A stretch of 64,000 nt of DNA from Paragemmobacter kunshanensis (lineage in GTDB: Bacteria > Pseudomonadota > Alphaproteobacteria > Rhodobacterales > Rhodobacteraceae). The DNA lies in contig NZ_JAALFE010000003.1 of NCBI RefSeq assembly GCF_011059185.1, positions 220,140 through 284,139 of the forward strand. The letters run 5' to 3'. Made by a program: the position numbers and the translations under genes. Below the pieces are notes generated by a model. That model saw only the letters and a program-made list of their open reading frames with translations, made no database searches and was not told where the DNA came from. How positions within the stretch are numbered: position 1 is the first letter of the stretch; every line of letters starts with the position of its first letter. This document shows positions 44,779-57,520 of this stretch, one piece after another.

Positions 44779-47700
44779 ATGGCGCAAGCTTACGTTGGCC
44801 AGAAACGCATCCGCCGCTACTATGGCAAGATCCGTGAAGTCCTTGAGATGCCGAACCTCATCGAGGTTCAGAAATCCTCTTACGACCTGTTCCTGAAATC
44901 GGGCGACGGCGACAAGCCCGCCGATGGCGAGGGGATCCAGGGCACGTTCCAATCGGTGTTCCCGATCAAGGATTTCAACGAGACGGCGGTTCTGGAGTTC
45001 GTGAAATACGAGCTTGAAAAGCCCAAATATGACGTGGACGAGTGCCAGAGCCGCGACATGACCTATGCCGCGCCGCTGAAGGTGACGCTGCGCCTGATCG
45101 TGTTCGATGTCGACGAGACCACGGGCGCCCGGTCCGTCAAGGACATCAAGGAACAGGATGTCTACATGGGCGACATGCCCCTGATGACGTCGAACGGCAC
45201 GTTCATCGTGAACGGGACCGAGCGGGTGATCGTTTCCCAGATGCACCGCAGCCCCGGCGTGTTCTTCGACCATGACAAGGGCAAGACGCATTCGAGCGGC
45301 AAGCTGCTGTTCACCTGCCGGATCATTCCCTATCGCGGGTCGTGGCTGGATTTCGAATTCGACGCCAAGGACATCGTGTTCGCGCGCATCGACCGCCGCC
45401 GCAAGCTGCCGGTGACGACGCTGCTTTATGCGCTGGGCATGGATCAGGAAGGCATCATGGATGCCTATTACGACACCATTTCCTTCAAGCATCAGAAGAA
45501 CAAGGGCTGGGTGACCAAGTTCTTCCCGAACCGCGTTTCCGGCACGCGCCCGACCTATGATCTGGTCGATGCGGCGACGGGCGAGGTGATCCTGAAGGCG
45601 GGCGAGAAGGCCACGCCGCGGATGGTGAAGAAGTGGAAGGATGACGGCGCGATCACGGAACTGCTGGTTCCGTTCGACCACATCATCGGCCGCTATGTCG
45701 CCAAGGACATCATCAACGAGGAAACCGGCGAGATCTGGGTCGAGGCCGGTGACGAGCTGACGATGGAATATGACCGTGACGGCGAGGTGAAGGGCGGCAG
45801 CCTGAAGCTTTTGCTGGATCAGGGCATCACCGACATTCCGGTTCTGGACATCGACAACATCAATGTCGGCCCCTACATCCGCAACACGATGGCGGCGGAC
45901 AAGAACATGGGCCGCGACACCGCGCTGATGGACATCTACCGCGTGATGCGCCCGGGCGAGCCGCCGACCGTGGAAGCGGCCAGCGCGCTGTTCGACACGC
46001 TGTTCTTCGATTCCGAGCGCTATGACCTGTCGGCCGTGGGCCGCGTGAAGATGAACATGCGTCTCGACCTCGGCAAGCCGGACACCCAGCGCACGCTGGA
46101 CCGCGAGGACATCATCGCCTGCATCAAGGCGCTGACGGAACTGCGCGACGGCAAGGGCGAGATCGACGATATCGACCACCTCGGCAACCGCCGGGTGCGT
46201 TCGGTTGGCGAGCTGATGGAAAACCAGTACCGCGTCGGCCTGCTGCGGATGGAGCGCGCGATCAAGGAGCGGATGTCGTCGGTGGAAATCGACACGATCA
46301 TGCCGCAGGACCTGATCAATGCGAAGCCGGCGGCGGCGGCGGTGCGGGAATTCTTTGGTTCCAGCCAGCTGTCGCAGTTCATGGACCAGACGAACCCGCT
46401 GTCCGAAGTGACGCACAAGCGCCGCCTGTCGGCCCTTGGGCCGGGCGGTCTGACCCGTGAACGCGCGGGCTTTGAGGTGCGCGACGTTCACCCGACCCAC
46501 TATGGCCGGATGTGCCCGATCGAAACGCCGGAAGGCCAGAACATCGGTCTGATCAACTCGCTGGCCACCTTTGCCCGCGTGAACAAGTACGGCTTCATCG
46601 AGACCCCCTATCGCAAGGTGGTGGATGGTCAGGTGACCGACGAAGTCATCTACATGTCGGCGACCGAGGAAATGCGCCACACCGTGGCGCAGGCCAACGC
46701 GAACCAGGATGACGAAGGCCGGTTCCGGGATGACCTGATCTCCAGCCGGAAGGCCGGGGAATTCATGCTGAACCCGCCGGATGCGATCGACCTAATCGAC
46801 GTGTCGCCCAAGCAGCTGGTTTCGGTTGCGGCCTCGCTCATTCCGTTCCTGGAAAATGACGACGCGAACCGCGCGCTGATGGGGTCGAACATGCAGCGTC
46901 AGGCGGTGCCGCTGCTGCAATCGGACGCGCCTTTCGTGGGGACGGGGATTGAGGCGGTCGTCGCCCGCGATTCCGGTGCCGCCATCATGGCGCGTCGTTC
47001 GGGCGTGATCGACCAGGTGGACGCGACGCGTATCGTTGTGCGCGCGACCGAGATGCTGGAACCCGGCGAGCCGGGCGTGGACATCTATCGTCTGCGCAAG
47101 TTCAAGCGTTCCAACCAGTCGTCCTGCATCAACCAGCGTCCGCTGGTGAAGGTGGGCGACAAGGTCGCGCGCGGCGAGGTGATCGCGGACGGTCCCTGCA
47201 CGGATATGGGCGAACTGGCCCTTGGCCGGAACGTCGTCGTCGCGTTCATGCCGTGGAACGGCTACAACTACGAGGACTCGATCCTGATTTCGGAACGCAT
47301 CCTGCGGGATGACGTCTTCACCTCGATCCATATCGAGGAATACGAAGTCGCGGCGCGGGACACGAAGCTGGGGCCGGAAGAGATCACGCGCGATATCCCG
47401 AACGTGGGCGAAGAAGCGCTGCGCAACCTGGATGAGGCGGGCATCGTCTATATCGGGGCCGAAGTGCAGCCGGGCGATATTCTGGTGGGCAAGATCACGC
47501 CCAAGGGCGAAAGCCCGATGACGCCGGAAGAAAAGCTTCTGCGCGCGATCTTTGGCGAAAAGGCGTCGGACGTGCGGGATACCTCGCTGCGGCTGCCGCC
47601 GGGGGCCTATGGCACCATCGTGGAAGTGCGGGTGTTCAACCGGCATGGCGTGGACAAGGACGAACGCGCGCTGCAGATCGAGCGTGAGGAAGTCGAACGT

Positions 47701-48912
47701 CTGGCCCGTGACCGGGACGACGAACAGGCCATTCTGGAGCGCAACATCTATGCGCGCCTGAAGACGCTGATCATGGGCAAGACCGCCGTGAAGGGGCCGA
47801 AGGGCATCAAGGCCGGGTCGACCATTGATGACGAACTGCTGGGCACGCTGTCGCGCGGCCAGTGGTGGCAGCTTGCGCTGGGTGAAGAGGCCGAGGCGAA
47901 GGAAGTCGAGGCGCTGCACGACCAGTTCGAGGCGCAGAAGCGCGCGCTGGAACACCGGTTCGACGACAAGGTCGAGAAGGTGCGCCGTGGCGACGATCTG
48001 CCCCCCGGCGTGATGAAGATGGTCAAGGTGTTCGTCGCGGTGAAGCGCAAGCTGCAGCCGGGCGACAAGATGGCCGGCCGTCACGGGAACAAGGGCGTCA
48101 TCTCGAAGGTCGTGCCGATGGAGGACATGCCCTTCCTTGCGGATGGCACCCCGGTTGACCTGGTGCTGAACCCGCTGGGCGTGCCGTCGCGGATGAACGT
48201 CGGGCAGATCCTGGAAACCCATATGGGCTGGGCCGCGCGCGGCCTTGGCCTGAAGATCGACGAGGCCTTGAAGGAGTATCGCCGGTCGGGCGACCTGACC
48301 CCGGTGCGCGAGGCGATGCGCATCGCCTATGGCGACGAGACCTATGACGAGGCCTTTGCCGGCCGCGACGAGGACGAGTTGCTGGAACTGGCGGGTAACG
48401 TGACGCGCGGCGTGCCGATTGCGACGCCGGTCTTCGACGGGGCCAAGGAACTGGACGTGAACGACGCGCTGCGCCGCGCCGGGTTCGACCAGTCGGGGCA
48501 ATCGGTGGTGTTCGATGGCCGCACGGGCGAGCAATTCGCGCGGAAGGTCACGGTGGGCGTGAAATACATGCTCAAGCTGCACCACCTTGTCGACGACAAG
48601 CTGCACGCCCGTTCGACGGGGCCGTACAGCCTCGTCACGCAGCAGCCGCTGGGCGGGAAGGCGCAGTTCGGCGGTCAGCGTCTGGGGGAGATGGAGGTCT
48701 GGGCGCTGGAAGCCTATGGCGCCGCCTATACCCTGCAGGAGATGCTGACGGTGAAGTCGGACGACGTGGCAGGCCGGACCAAGGTTTACGAGTCGATCGT
48801 CAAGGGCGAGGACAATTTCGAAGCGGGCGTTCCCGAGAGCTTCAACGTGCTCGTCAAGGAAGTTCGCGGCCTTGGCCTGAATATGGAACTCCTGGATGCG
48901 GAGGAGGAGTGA
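44779..48912 (+). CDS. rpoB: RNA polymerase subunit beta
   Basis: A 1377-residue beta subunit. The rifampicin-binding region reads [20 protein letters not shown] then [20 protein letters not shown], with Asp, His and Ser at the resistance positions unchanged, so the gene looks rifampicin-sensitive. [12 protein letters not shown] and the C-terminal [39 protein letters not shown] are present. I chose ATG 44779 ([17 protein letters not shown]); a longer in-frame extension to 44689 is not conserved. AAAAAGG lies upstream. Confidence 0.97.
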   Translation: MAQAYVGQKRIRRYYGKIREVLEMPNLIEVQKSSYDLFLKSGDGDKPADGEGIQGTFQSVFPIKDFNETAVLEFVKYELEKPKYDVDECQSRDMTYAAPLKVTLRLIVFDVDETTGARSVKDIKEQDVYMGDMPLMTSNGTFIVNGTERVIVSQMHRSPGVFFDHDKGKTHSSGKLLFTCRIIPYRGSWLDFEFDAKDIVFARIDRRRKLPVTTLLYALGMDQEGIMDAYYDTISFKHQKNKGWVTKFFPNRVSGTRPTYDLVDAATGEVILKAGEKATPRMVKKWKDDGAITELLVPFDHIIGRYVAKDIINEETGEIWVEAGDELTMEYDRDGEVKGGSLKLLLDQGITDIPVLDIDNINVGPYIRNTMAADKNMGRDTALMDIYRVMRPGEPPTVEAASALFDTLFFDSERYDLSAVGRVKMNMRLDLGKPDTQRTLDREDIIACIKALTELRDGKGEIDDIDHLGNRRVRSVGELMENQYRVGLLRMERAIKERMSSVEIDTIMPQDLINAKPAAAAVREFFGSSQLSQFMDQTNPLSEVTHKRRLSALGPGGLTRERAGFEVRDVHPTHYGRMCPIETPEGQNIGLINSLATFARVNKYGFIETPYRKVVDGQVTDEVIYMSATEEMRHTVAQANANQDDEGRFRDDLISSRKAGEFMLNPPDAIDLIDVSPKQLVSVAASLIPFLENDDANRALMGSNMQRQAVPLLQSDAPFVGTGIEAVVARDSGAAIMARRSGVIDQVDATRIVVRATEMLEPGEPGVDIYRLRKFKRSNQSSCINQRPLVKVGDKVARGEVIADGPCTDMGELALGRNVVVAFMPWNGYNYEDSILISERILRDDVFTSIHIEEYEVAARDTKLGPEEITRDIPNVGEEALRNLDEAGIVYIGAEVQPGDILVGKITPKGESPMTPEEKLLRAIFGEKASDVRDTSLRLPPGAYGTIVEVRVFNRHGVDKDERALQIEREEVERLARDRDDEQAILERNIYARLKTLIMGKTAVKGPKGIKAGSTIDDELLGTLSRGQWWQLALGEEAEAKEVEALHDQFEAQKRALEHRFDDKVEKVRRGDDLPPGVMKMVKVFVAVKRKLQPGDKMAGRHGNKGVISKVVPMEDMPFLADGTPVDLVLNPLGVPSRMNVGQILETHMGWAARGLGLKIDEALKEYRRSGDLTPVREAMRIAYGDETYDEAFAGRDEDELLELAGNVTRGVPIATPVFDGAKELDVNDALRRAGFDQSGQSVVFDGRTGEQFARKVTVGVKYMLKLHHLVDDKLHARSTGPYSLVTQQPLGGKAQFGGQRLGEMEVWALEAYGAAYTLQEMLTVKSDDVAGRTKVYESIVKGEDNFEAGVPESFNVLVKEVRGLGLNMELLDAEEE

Positions 48913-48917
48913 CGGGA

Positions 48918-48976
48918 GGGCGGGGTGAACCCCGCCCTACGGTCCTTCGGTATGGCGGGGTGAACCCCGCCCTACG
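48918..48976. repeat. Two GC-rich REP-like palindromes between rpoB and rpoC
   Basis: GGCGGGGTGAACCCCGCC occurs twice in direct orientation, near 48919-48936 and 48954-48971, each followed by CTACG. They fill most of the 99-bp rpoB-rpoC spacer. Being palindromes without T-runs they need not end transcription. Confidence 0.88.
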
Positions 48977-49011
48977 CCCCTTCCCCGCAGCCCCGATCTT
49001 AGGGAAATGAA

Positions 49012-52000
49012 ATGAACCAGGAACTGACCAACAACCCGTTCAACCCGGTTGCCCCGATCAAGACGTTCGACGAGATCAAGATCTCTCTGGCCAGCCCGGA
49101 GCGCATCCTGTCTTGGTCCTATGGCGAGATCAAGAAGCCGGAAACGATCAACTACCGCACGTTCAAGCCGGAGCGTGACGGCCTGTTCTGCGCCCGTATC
49201 TTCGGGCCGATCAAGGACTATGAATGCCTCTGCGGCAAGTACAAGCGCATGAAGTATCGCGGTGTCGTCTGCGAGAAGTGCGGTGTGGAAGTCACGCTGC
49301 AGAAGGTGCGGCGCGAGCGGATGGGCCATATCGAACTGGCCGCGCCCGTCGCGCATATCTGGTTCCTGAAGTCGCTGCCGTCCCGCATCGGCCTGATGCT
49401 GGACATGACGCTGCGCGATCTGGAACGCATCCTGTACTTTGAAAACTATGTCGTCATCGAACCCGGTCTGACGGACCTGACCTATGGTCAGCTGATGACC
49501 GAGGAAGAATATCTGGACGCGCAGGACCAGTATGGCGCGGATGCCTTCACCGCCAATATCGGCGCGGAAGCCATTCGCGAGATGCTGGCGGCGATCGATC
49601 TGGACCAGACGGCGGAAACGCTGCGCGAGGAGCTGAAGGAAGCCACGGGCGAGCTGAAGCCGAAGAAGATCATCAAGCGGCTGAAGATCGTGGAGTCCTT
49701 CCTTGAATCGGGCAACCGTCCGGAATGGATGGTCCTTACCGTGCTGCCGGTGATCCCGCCGGAACTGCGCCCGCTGGTGCCGCTGGATGGGGGCCGGTTC
49801 GCGACGTCGGACCTGAACGACCTGTATCGCCGGGTCATCAACCGGAACAACCGTCTGAAGCGCCTGATCGAGCTGCGTGCGCCCGATATCATCGTGCGCA
49901 ACGAAAAGCGGATGCTGCAGGAAGCGGTGGACGCGCTGTTCGACAACGGCCGCCGCGGCCGCGTGATCACGGGCACGAACAAACGCCCGCTGAAATCGCT
50001 GTCCGACATGCTGAAGGGCAAGCAGGGCCGGTTCCGCCAGAACCTGCTGGGCAAGCGCGTGGACTTTTCGGGCCGTTCGGTCATCGTGACCGGTCCGGAA
50101 CTGAAGCTGCACCAGTGCGGTCTGCCGAAGAAGATGGCTTTGGAACTGTTCAAGCCGTTCATCTATTCGCGTCTGGAAGCCAAAGGGCTGTCTTCCACCG
50201 TCAAGCAGGCGAAGAAGCTGGTCGAGAAGGAGCGCCCGGAGGTCTGGGATATTCTGGATGAGGTCATCCGCGAACATCCCGTGCTGCTGAACCGTGCGCC
50301 GACGCTGCACCGTCTGGGGATTCAGGCGTTTGAGCCGATCCTGATCGAAGGCAAGGCGATCCAGCTGCATCCGCTGGTCTGTTCGGCCTTCAACGCCGAC
50401 TTTGACGGTGACCAGATGGCCGTTCACGTGCCGCTTTCGCTGGAAGCCCAGCTGGAAGCGCGCGTGTTGATGATGTCGACGAACAACGTGCTGTCGCCCG
50501 CCAACGGTGCGCCGATCATCGTGCCGTCGCAGGACATGGTTCTGGGCCTGTATTACGTCACCATGGAACGCAAGGGCATGGTCGGCGAAGGCAAGATCTT
50601 TGCCGATATCGAGGAAGTGGAACATGCGCTGGCCGCTGGTGCGGTGCATCTGCATGCCTCGATCACGGCGCGTCTGCGCCAGATCGACGACGAGGGCAAC
50701 GAAGTCTGGAAGCGTTACAAGACGACCCCCGGTCGTCTGCGTCTGGGCAACCTGCTGCCGCTGAACGCGAAGGCGCCGTTCGAGCTGGTGAACCGGCTGC
50801 TGCGGAAGAAGGACGTGCAGAACGTCATCGACACCGTCTACCGCTATTGCGGGCAGAAGGAGTCGGTCATCTTCTGTGACCAGATCATGGGTCTGGGCTT
50901 CCGCGAGGCGTTCCGAGCGGGCATCTCGTTCGGCAAGGACGACATGCTGATCCCGGATTCCAAATGGACCATCGTGAACGAGGTTCGCGATCAGGTGAAG
51001 GAATTCGAACAGCAATACATGGACGGCCTGATCACCCAGGGTGAGAAGTACAACAAGGTGGTCGATGCCTGGTCGAAATGTTCCGACAAGGTGGCGGCCG
51101 AGATGATGGCCGAAATCTCGGCTGTCCGCGTCGATGACGCGGGGGCGGAGAAGGAGCCGAACTCGGTCTACATGATGTCTCACTCGGGTGCGCGGGGTTC
51201 GCCTGCCCAGATGAAGCAGCTGGGCGGGATGCGCGGTCTGATGGCCAAGCCTTCGGGCGAGATCATCGAGACGCCCATCATCTCGAACTTCAAGGAAGGT
51301 CTGACCGTTCTTGAATACTTCAACTCGACCCATGGCGCGCGGAAAGGTCTGGCCGATACGGCGCTGAAGACCGCGAACTCGGGCTATCTGACCCGCCGTC
51401 TGGTGGACGTGGCGCAGGATTGCATCGTGCGGTCCAACGATTGCGGCACGGAACGGGCGATCACGGCGGAAGCCGCGGTCAATGACGGGGAAGTGGTGCA
51501 GTCGCTGGCCGAGCGTGTGCTGGGCCGTGTCGCGGCGGATGACATCCTTGTTCCGGGTTCGGACGAGGTGATCGTCGCGCGGGGCGAGCTGATCGACGAA
51601 CGCAAGGCCGACGCGATCGACGCGGCGGGTGTTGCGTCCTGCCGGATCCGCAGCCCGCTGACCTGTGAAGCGGAAGAAGGTGTCTGCGCGGCCTGCTATG
51701 GCCGTGACCTTGCCCGCGGCACGCTGGTGAACATCGGGGAAGCGGTCGGCATCATCGCCGCCCAGTCCATCGGGGAACCCGGCACGCAGCTGACGATGCG
51801 GACCTTCCACATCGGCGGCATCGCGCAGGGTGGCCAGCAGTCCTTCCTGGAAGCCTCGCAAGAGGGCAAGATCGAGTTCCGCAACGCGAACCTTCTGTCG
51901 AACGCCAATGGCGAGCAGATCGTGATCGGGCGGAACATGTCGCTGGCCATCATCGACGAGGCCGGTCAGGAGCGGGCGGTTCACAAGATCAGCTATGGTG

Positions 52001-53244
52001 CGAAGATCCACGCCAAGGACGGCCAGACCGTCAAGCGTGGCACCAAGCTGTTCGAATGGGACCCCTATACCCTGCCGATCATCGCGGAAAAGGCGGGTCT
52101 TGCGAAGTTCGTCGACCTGATCTCGGGCATTTCGGTGCGCGAAGAGACGGACGATGCAACCGGCATGACGCAGAAGATCGTGTCGGACTGGCGGTCGGCG
52201 CCGAAGGGCAACGACCTGAAGCCCGAGATCATCGTGATGGACCCGGCGACGGGCGAACCGGTGCGCGCGGACAACGGCAACCCGATCACCTATCCGATGT
52301 CGGTGGACGCGATCCTTTCGGTCGAGGACCAGCAGGAAGTGCGTCCGGGCGACGTGGTGGCGCGTATCCCGCGCGAAGGTGCCAAGACCAAGGACATCAC
52401 CGGGGGTCTTCCCCGCGTGGCGGAACTGTTCGAGGCCCGTCGTCCGAAGGATCACGCGATCATCGCGGAAACCGATGGCTACGTGCGCTTCGGCAAGGAC
52501 TACAAGAACAAGCGGCGCATCACGGTGGAGCCGGTGGACGAAACCCTGCAGGCGATCGAATACATGATCCCGAAGGGCAAGCACATCCCGGTGCAGGAAG
52601 GCGACTTCGTGCAGAAGGGCGACTACATCATGGACGGCAACCCCGCGCCGCATGACATCCTGCGCATCATGGGTGTCGAGGCGCTGGCGAACTACATGAT
52701 CGACGAAGTGCAGGACGTCTATCGACTGCAGGGCGTGAAGATCAACGACAAGCATATCGAGGTGATCGTCCGCCAGATGCTGCAGAAGCTTGAGATCCTG
52801 GACAGCGGGGACACGACCCTGCTGAAGGGCGAACAGGTGGAGCGCATCGAACTGGACGAGGAAAACGCCAAGGCACGTGCCCGTGGCCTGCGTGAGGCGA
52901 AGGCCGAGCCGGTGCTGCTGGGGATCACCAAGGCGTCGCTGCAGACCCGCAGCTTCATCTCGGCCGCGTCCTTCCAGGAAACGACCCGCGTGCTGACCGA
53001 GGCTTCGGTCCAGGGCAAGCGCGACAAGCTGGTCGGTCTGAAGGAGAACGTGATCGTCGGTCGCCTGATCCCGGCAGGGACGGGTGGGGCGACGAGCCGC
53101 GTGAAGAAGATCGCGTCGGATCGCGACCAGAACGTCATCGACGCCCGCCGGTCGGAGGCCGAACAGGCCGCCGCGCTGGCCGCGCCGATGGATGTGACGG
53201 ATGTCGATGCAGGGCTGGTCGATACGGTGGAAAGCCGGGATTGA
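49012..53244 (+). CDS. rpoC: RNA polymerase subunit beta'
   Basis: A 1410-residue beta' subunit. The catalytic magnesium site [12 protein letters not shown] has Asp463, Asp465 and Asp467. The N-terminal zinc ribbon is in [20 protein letters not shown], the bridge/trigger region includes [23 protein letters not shown], and the second zinc site is [21 protein letters not shown] split across that region. Cotranscribed with rpoB despite the repeat-filled spacer. A terminator follows. Confidence 0.98.
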   Translation: MNQELTNNPFNPVAPIKTFDEIKISLASPERILSWSYGEIKKPETINYRTFKPERDGLFCARIFGPIKDYECLCGKYKRMKYRGVVCEKCGVEVTLQKVRRERMGHIELAAPVAHIWFLKSLPSRIGLMLDMTLRDLERILYFENYVVIEPGLTDLTYGQLMTEEEYLDAQDQYGADAFTANIGAEAIREMLAAIDLDQTAETLREELKEATGELKPKKIIKRLKIVESFLESGNRPEWMVLTVLPVIPPELRPLVPLDGGRFATSDLNDLYRRVINRNNRLKRLIELRAPDIIVRNEKRMLQEAVDALFDNGRRGRVITGTNKRPLKSLSDMLKGKQGRFRQNLLGKRVDFSGRSVIVTGPELKLHQCGLPKKMALELFKPFIYSRLEAKGLSSTVKQAKKLVEKERPEVWDILDEVIREHPVLLNRAPTLHRLGIQAFEPILIEGKAIQLHPLVCSAFNADFDGDQMAVHVPLSLEAQLEARVLMMSTNNVLSPANGAPIIVPSQDMVLGLYYVTMERKGMVGEGKIFADIEEVEHALAAGAVHLHASITARLRQIDDEGNEVWKRYKTTPGRLRLGNLLPLNAKAPFELVNRLLRKKDVQNVIDTVYRYCGQKESVIFCDQIMGLGFREAFRAGISFGKDDMLIPDSKWTIVNEVRDQVKEFEQQYMDGLITQGEKYNKVVDAWSKCSDKVAAEMMAEISAVRVDDAGAEKEPNSVYMMSHSGARGSPAQMKQLGGMRGLMAKPSGEIIETPIISNFKEGLTVLEYFNSTHGARKGLADTALKTANSGYLTRRLVDVAQDCIVRSNDCGTERAITAEAAVNDGEVVQSLAERVLGRVAADDILVPGSDEVIVARGELIDERKADAIDAAGVASCRIRSPLTCEAEEGVCAACYGRDLARGTLVNIGEAVGIIAAQSIGEPGTQLTMRTFHIGGIAQGGQQSFLEASQEGKIEFRNANLLSNANGEQIVIGRNMSLAIIDEAGQERAVHKISYGAKIHAKDGQTVKRGTKLFEWDPYTLPIIAEKAGLAKFVDLISGISVREETDDATGMTQKIVSDWRSAPKGNDLKPEIIVMDPATGEPVRADNGNPITYPMSVDAILSVEDQQEVRPGDVVARIPREGAKTKDITGGLPRVAELFEARRPKDHAIIAETDGYVRFGKDYKNKRRITVEPVDETLQAIEYMIPKGKHIPVQEGDFVQKGDYIMDGNPAPHDILRIMGVEALANYMIDEVQDVYRLQGVKINDKHIEVIVRQMLQKLEILDSGDTTLLKGEQVERIELDEENAKARARGLREAKAEPVLLGITKASLQTRSFISAASFQETTRVLTEASVQGKRDKLVGLKENVIVGRLIPAGTGGATSRVKKIASDRDQNVIDARRSEAEQAAALAAPMDVTDVDAGLVDTVESRD

Positions 53245-53266
53245 TCTGATCCGCAGGAACGGAATG

Positions 53267-53302
53267 GGGCCGTCGCAGCAATGCGGCGGCCCTTTTCCTT
53301 TT
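53267..53302 (+). terminator. Intrinsic terminator after rpoC
   Basis: GGGCCGTCGC (53267-53276) pairs with GCGGCGGCCC (53283-53292, one wobble), followed by TTTTCCTTTT. Confidence 0.85.
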
Positions 53303-53366
53303 GGTGTCGCTGGCGGGGTGGCGGGGGCGGGTGCGGCTTGTTAGGGACAGGCAAGAGGAGTGATCC

Positions 53367-54245
53367 ATGCCCATGTCCGACAACCTGCGCGGCGCGCTTT
53401 ACATGTGCGTCGCCATGGCAGCCTTCACCATAAATGACGCCATGATGAAGGCGGCCACGCAGACCCTGCCGCTGTGGCAGGCGATTGCCATGCGGGGGCT
53501 GCTGACGCTGGGGCCGCTCTTGGCGATCGGGGCGATGACGGGGCGGCTGACATGGCGGCTGGGGCGGCGGGATGCCGTGACGGTGGGGGTGCGGTCCTTC
53601 GCCGAGGTGGCATCCACCCTGCTTTTCCTGGCGGCGCTGGTGCATATGCCGCTGGCGAACCTGTCGGCCATCATGCAATCGCTGCCGCTGGCGGTGACGC
53701 TGGCGGCCTGGGCCTTTTTCGGCGACAAGGTCGGCTGGCGGCGGATGACGGCGATCCTTGTGGGTTTTGCGGGGGTGTTGATCATCGTGCGGCCGGGGCC
53801 CGAGGGGTTTGACCAATATGCGCTGATCGGCCTTGCCTCGGTGGCCTTTGTCGTGGTGCGCGACCTGTCCACGCGCGAATTGTCGAAGGCAGTGCCTTCG
53901 GCCACGGTCGCGGTGGCGGCGAGCCTTTCGGTGACGGCGACGGCGCTGGCGCTGTCCTTGCCAGGGGGATGGGTGGGGTTTTCGCTGCGTGAGGGGCTGC
54001 TGATCGCCGGGGCGGCGGCCTCGCTGGTGGTGGGATACAACTTTGTCGTCATGGTGATGCGGGTGGGCGATATCGGTTTTGTCGCCCCGTTCCGCTATGT
54101 CTCGCTTCTGGTGGCCCTGGTGCTGGGCTGGGCGGTGTTCGGCACGCTGCCCGATGCGCTGACGCTGTTCGGGGCGGGGCTGGTGGTGGCGTCGGGCATC
54201 TTCACGCTGTGGCGCGAGCGGAAGGTGAAGGCGGGGCAGGGCTGA
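53367..54245 (+). CDS. EamA/DMT-family transporter
   Basis: A 292-residue membrane protein with about ten hydrophobic segments in two EamA repeats (from about residues 6 and 150). It is similar to the exporter at 8343-9233 in its opening (DNLRGALYMCVAMAAF against [16 protein letters not shown]) and in the end of repeat one (FAGVLIIVRPGPEGF against [15 protein letters not shown]), so the two are paralogues. ATG 53367 was used; ATG 53373 is equally possible. It separates the rpoBC and rpsL operons. Confidence 0.85.
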   Translation: MPMSDNLRGALYMCVAMAAFTINDAMMKAATQTLPLWQAIAMRGLLTLGPLLAIGAMTGRLTWRLGRRDAVTVGVRSFAEVASTLLFLAALVHMPLANLSAIMQSLPLAVTLAAWAFFGDKVGWRRMTAILVGFAGVLIIVRPGPEGFDQYALIGLASVAFVVVRDLSTRELSKAVPSATVAVAASLSVTATALALSLPGGWVGFSLREGLLIAGAAASLVVGYNFVVMVMRVGDIGFVAPFRYVSLLVALVLGWAVFGTLPDALTLFGAGLVVASGIFTLWRERKVKAGQG

Positions 54246-54266
54246 GCCAGCCGAGGGGGGCGGTTG

Positions 54267-54295
54267 TTGACATCCCGCGCGACTCCCCCTATACG
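54267..54295 (+). promoter_or_regulatory. Strong sigma70 promoter of the rpsL-rpsG-fusA operon
   Basis: A consensus TTGACA (54267-54272), 17 bases, TATACG (54290-54295). It is the best promoter match in the window and sits at the expected place, about 240 bases before rpsL, giving a long leader. Confidence 0.8.
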
Positions 54296-54396
54296 CCCGC
54301 TACCTGAGTGCTGGCCCCCTGTGGGAGTCGGCCTTCGGATATCGAAAAGTGAGTGGTCATGATCCGGGCCGCAACGCCCCGATCCTCTGGAATTCC

Positions 54397-54436
54397 ACCG
54401 CGTCGTCCCCGCAAGGGACGGATGCGGTTTTGGTGT
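54397..54436 (+). promoter_or_regulatory. Hairpin with T-rich tail in the rpsL leader
   Basis: ACCGC (54397-54401) and CGTCCC (54404-54409) pair with GGGACG (54415-54420) and GCGGT (54424-54428), followed by TTTTGGTGTTTT. It resembles a leaky terminator inside the 5' leader. Confidence 0.45.
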
Positions 54437-54531
54437 TTTGCGATCCGCGCAGACATCAGTCGAGAAGCAGCGCGTCGAGGTTCGGCGCGAGTATTGACAA
54501 CCGCCCAGGACGGGCAAATCGAGGTAGATTG

Positions 54532-54903
54532 ATGCCGACGATCCAACAGCTGATCCGCAAGCCGCGGGAAGCGAAAGTCAGAAGGTCCAAGTCGCAGCAC
54601 TTGGAATCGTGCCCCCAGAAGCGTGGTGTCTGCACCCGCGTCTATACCACCACTCCGAAGAAGCCGAACTCCGCTATGCGTAAGGTCGCCAAGGTGCGCC
54701 TGACGAACGGGTTCGAGGTCATCTCCTACATCCCCGGCGAAAAGCACAACCTGCAGGAACACTCTGTCGTGCTGATCCGCGGCGGCCGCGTGAAAGACCT
54801 TCCGGGTGTGCGTTACCACATCCTGCGCGGTGTTCTGGATACCCAGGGCGTCAAAGATCGTCGTCAACGCCGTTCGAAATACGGCGCGAAGCGTCCGAAG
54901 TGA
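54532..54903 (+). CDS. rpsL: 30S ribosomal protein S12
   Basis: A 123-residue decoding-centre protein. [20 protein letters not shown] holds Lys43 and [13 protein letters not shown] the second streptomycin-contact lysine, both wild type. The ATG at 54532 is the family start; the frame is open further upstream through the leader but that is not coding. First gene of the str operon. Confidence 0.98.
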   Translation: MPTIQQLIRKPREAKVRRSKSQHLESCPQKRGVCTRVYTTTPKKPNSAMRKVAKVRLTNGFEVISYIPGEKHNLQEHSVVLIRGGRVKDLPGVRYHILRGVLDTQGVKDRRQRRSKYGAKRPK

Positions 54904-54914
54904 GGAGCTGAGAG

Positions 54915-55385
54915 ATGTCCCGCCGTCACGCCGCAGAAAAGCGCGAAATCCTGCCCGACGCCAAATATGGCGATCGCGTGCTGACCAAGTTCATGAACAA
55001 CCTGATGCTGGACGGGAAGAAATCCGTCGCGGAATCGATTGTTTACGGTGCGCTTGAGCGCGTCCAGTCGCGCCTTAAGCGCGAACCGATCCAGGCCTTC
55101 CACGAGGCGCTGGACAATGTGAAGCCCTCTGTCGAAGTGCGTTCGCGCCGCGTCGGTGGTGCGACCTATCAGGTCCCCGTCGAAGTGCGCACCGAGCGCC
55201 GCGAGGCGCTGGCGATCCGCTGGCTGATCACCGCGGCCCGCAAGCGCAACGAGAACACGATGGAAGAGCGGCTGGCTGCCGAGCTTGCCGATGCGGTGAA
55301 CAACCGCGGCACCGCCGTGAAGAAGCGTGAAGACACCCACAAGATGGCCGACGCGAACAAAGCGTTCAGCCATTACCGCTGGTAA
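54915..55385 (+). CDS. rpsG: 30S ribosomal protein S7
   Basis: A 156-residue head protein that starts small-subunit head assembly. [20 protein letters not shown], the beta-hairpin region [13 protein letters not shown] and the C-terminal [14 protein letters not shown] are conserved. It follows rpsL by 11 bases and precedes fusA by 12. Confidence 0.98.
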   Translation: MSRRHAAEKREILPDAKYGDRVLTKFMNNLMLDGKKSVAESIVYGALERVQSRLKREPIQAFHEALDNVKPSVEVRSRRVGGATYQVPVEVRTERREALAIRWLITAARKRNENTMEERLAAELADAVNNRGTAVKKREDTHKMADANKAFSHYRW

Positions 55386-55397
55386 GGAGCGCCCATC

Positions 55398-57515
55398 ATG
55401 GCACGCGAATATCCGCTGCACCTCTACCGCAATTTCGGGATCATGGCCCATATCGACGCGGGCAAGACCACGACGACCGAACGCATCCTGTATTACACCG
55501 GCAAGTCCCACAAGATCGGCGAAGTCCATGACGGCGCCGCGACGATGGACTGGATGGAACAGGAGCAGGAACGCGGGATCACCATCACCTCGGCTGCGAC
55601 CACCACCTTCTGGGAGCGCACCGAAGATGGCGCGACCCCGATGACCCCGAAGCACCGCTTCAACATCATCGACACCCCCGGCCACGTCGACTTTACCATC
55701 GAGGTGGAGCGTTCGCTGGCGGTTCTCGACGGTGCCGTCTGCCTGCTGGACGCCAACGCCGGTGTGGAACCCCAGACCGAAACCGTGTGGCGTCAGGCTG
55801 ACCGCTACAAGGTTCCGCGGATCGTGTTCGTCAACAAGATGGACAAGATCGGCGCGGACTTCTTCAAATGCGTCAAGATGATCAAGGACCGCACCGGCGC
55901 GACCCCCGCCCCGATCGCCCTGCCGATCGGTGCCGAGGACAAGCTGGAAGGGATCATCGACCTGGTGACCATGAAGGAATGGGTCTATCAGGGCGAAGAT
56001 CTGGGCGCGTCTTGGATCATCAAGGACATCCGCGCCGACCTGAAGGCCGAAGCCGATGAATGGCGTTCGAAGCTGGTCGAGCTTGCCGTCGAGCAGGACG
56101 ATGCGGCGATGGAAGCCTATCTGGAAGGCAACGAGCCTTCGGCCGAGGAACTGCGCCGCCTGATCCGCAAGGGCACGCTGGCCATGGCCTTCGTTCCGGT
56201 CACCGCCGGTTCGGCGTTCAAGAACAAGGGCGTTCAGCCGGTCCTGAACTCGGTCATCGACTACCTGCCCTCGCCGCTGGACGTGCCCGCCTATATGGGC
56301 TTCAAGCCGGGCGACGAGACGGAAACCCGCGACATTCCGCGGTCGGCCGATGATGCGCAGCCCTTCGCGGCGCTGGCCTTCAAGATCATGAACGACCCCT
56401 TCGTGGGCTCGCTCACCTTTACCCGCATCTATTCCGGCGTCCTGAAGAAGGGCGACCAGATGGTCAACTCGACCAAGGGCCGGAAAGAGCGCGTGGGCCG
56501 CATGATGATGATGCACGCCATCAACCGCGAGGAAATCGACGAAGCCTTCGCGGGCGACATCATCGCGCTGGCGGGTCTGAAGGAAACGACCACGGGTGAC
56601 ACGCTGTGCGACCCGAACAACCAGGTCGTTCTGGAAACCATGACCTTCCCGGAACCGGTGATCGAGATCGCCGTGGAACCGAAGTCGAAGGCCGACCAGG
56701 AGAAGATGGGCCTCGCGCTCGCACGTCTGGCTGCCGAAGACCCGTCCTTCCGCGTCGAGACCGATCTGGAATCGGGCCAGACCATCATGAAGGGCATGGG
56801 CGAACTTCACCTCGACATCCTCGTCGACCGCATGCGTCGCGAGTTCAAGGTCGAGGCGAATATCGGTGCCCCGCAGGTGGCCTATCGCGAGACGATCTCG
56901 CGCGCGGCGGAAATCGACTACACGCACAAGAAGCAGACCGGTGGTACCGGCCAGTTCGCGCGCGTGAAGCTGGAAATCACCCCGACGGAGCCGGGCGAAG
57001 GCTATTCGTTCGAGTCGAAGATCGTGGGCGGTGCGGTGCCGAAGGAATACATCCCCGGCGTCGAGAAGGGCATCAAATCCGTCATGGATTCGGGCCCGCT
57101 GGCCGGCTTCCCCGTGATCGACTTCAAGGTGGCGCTGATCGACGGTGCCTTCCATGACGTCGACTCGTCGGTTCTGGCCTTCGAAATCGCCTCGCGTGCC
57201 GCGATGCGCGAAGGTCTGAAGAAGGCGGGTGCGAAACTGCTGGAACCGATCATGAAGGTCGAGGTGGTGACGCCGGAGGAATATACCGGTTCGATCATCG
57301 GCGACCTGACCTCGCGTCGGGGGATGGTGCAGGGTCAGGACACCCGCGGCAATGCCAACGTGATCAACGCGATGGTGCCGCTGGCGAACATGTTCGGCTA
57401 CATCAACAACCTGCGTTCGATGTCGTCGGGCCGCGCGGTCTTTACCATGCTGTTCGACCACTATGACGCGGTTCCGCAGAACATCTCGGACGAGATCCAG
57501 AAGAAATACGCCTGA
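55398..57515 (+). CDS. fusA: Elongation factor G
   Basis: A 705-residue translocation GTPase. G-domain motifs [23 protein letters not shown] and NKMDKIGAD are present, then domains II-V with [13 protein letters not shown] and [21 protein letters not shown] [16 protein letters not shown]. Full length. Between it and the second tuf gene lies a perfect 24-bp inverted repeat. Confidence 0.98.
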   Translation: MAREYPLHLYRNFGIMAHIDAGKTTTTERILYYTGKSHKIGEVHDGAATMDWMEQEQERGITITSAATTTFWERTEDGATPMTPKHRFNIIDTPGHVDFTIEVERSLAVLDGAVCLLDANAGVEPQTETVWRQADRYKVPRIVFVNKMDKIGADFFKCVKMIKDRTGATPAPIALPIGAEDKLEGIIDLVTMKEWVYQGEDLGASWIIKDIRADLKAEADEWRSKLVELAVEQDDAAMEAYLEGNEPSAEELRRLIRKGTLAMAFVPVTAGSAFKNKGVQPVLNSVIDYLPSPLDVPAYMGFKPGDETETRDIPRSADDAQPFAALAFKIMNDPFVGSLTFTRIYSGVLKKGDQMVNSTKGRKERVGRMMMMHAINREEIDEAFAGDIIALAGLKETTTGDTLCDPNNQVVLETMTFPEPVIEIAVEPKSKADQEKMGLALARLAAEDPSFRVETDLESGQTIMKGMGELHLDILVDRMRREFKVEANIGAPQVAYRETISRAAEIDYTHKKQTGGTGQFARVKLEITPTEPGEGYSFESKIVGGAVPKEYIPGVEKGIKSVMDSGPLAGFPVIDFKVALIDGAFHDVDSSVLAFEIASRAAMREGLKKAGAKLLEPIMKVEVVTPEEYTGSIIGDLTSRRGMVQGQDTRGNANVINAMVPLANMFGYINNLRSMSSGRAVFTMLFDHYDAVPQNISDEIQKKYA

Positions 57516-57520
57516 TCGGT

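Noticed and set aside
46360..46480. Rifampicin-resistance change in rpoB
   Set aside because: The key Asp, His and Ser residues match the sensitive type; only a neutral Asn-to-Thr difference from E. coli was seen.
48937..52755. Very long minus-strand open frame (about 1270 codons) opposite rpoC
   Set aside because: It mirrors rpoC in a GC-rich genome; its translation is rich in His, Arg, Asp and Leu with no domain. Shadow of codon bias.
54494..54522. Second TTGACA upstream of rpsL as a promoter
   Set aside because: The matching -10 position reads AATCGA, a poor box, and the start would fall at the rpsL start codon.
54532..54903. Streptomycin-resistance change in rpsL
   Set aside because: Lys43 and the later contact lysine are both wild type.
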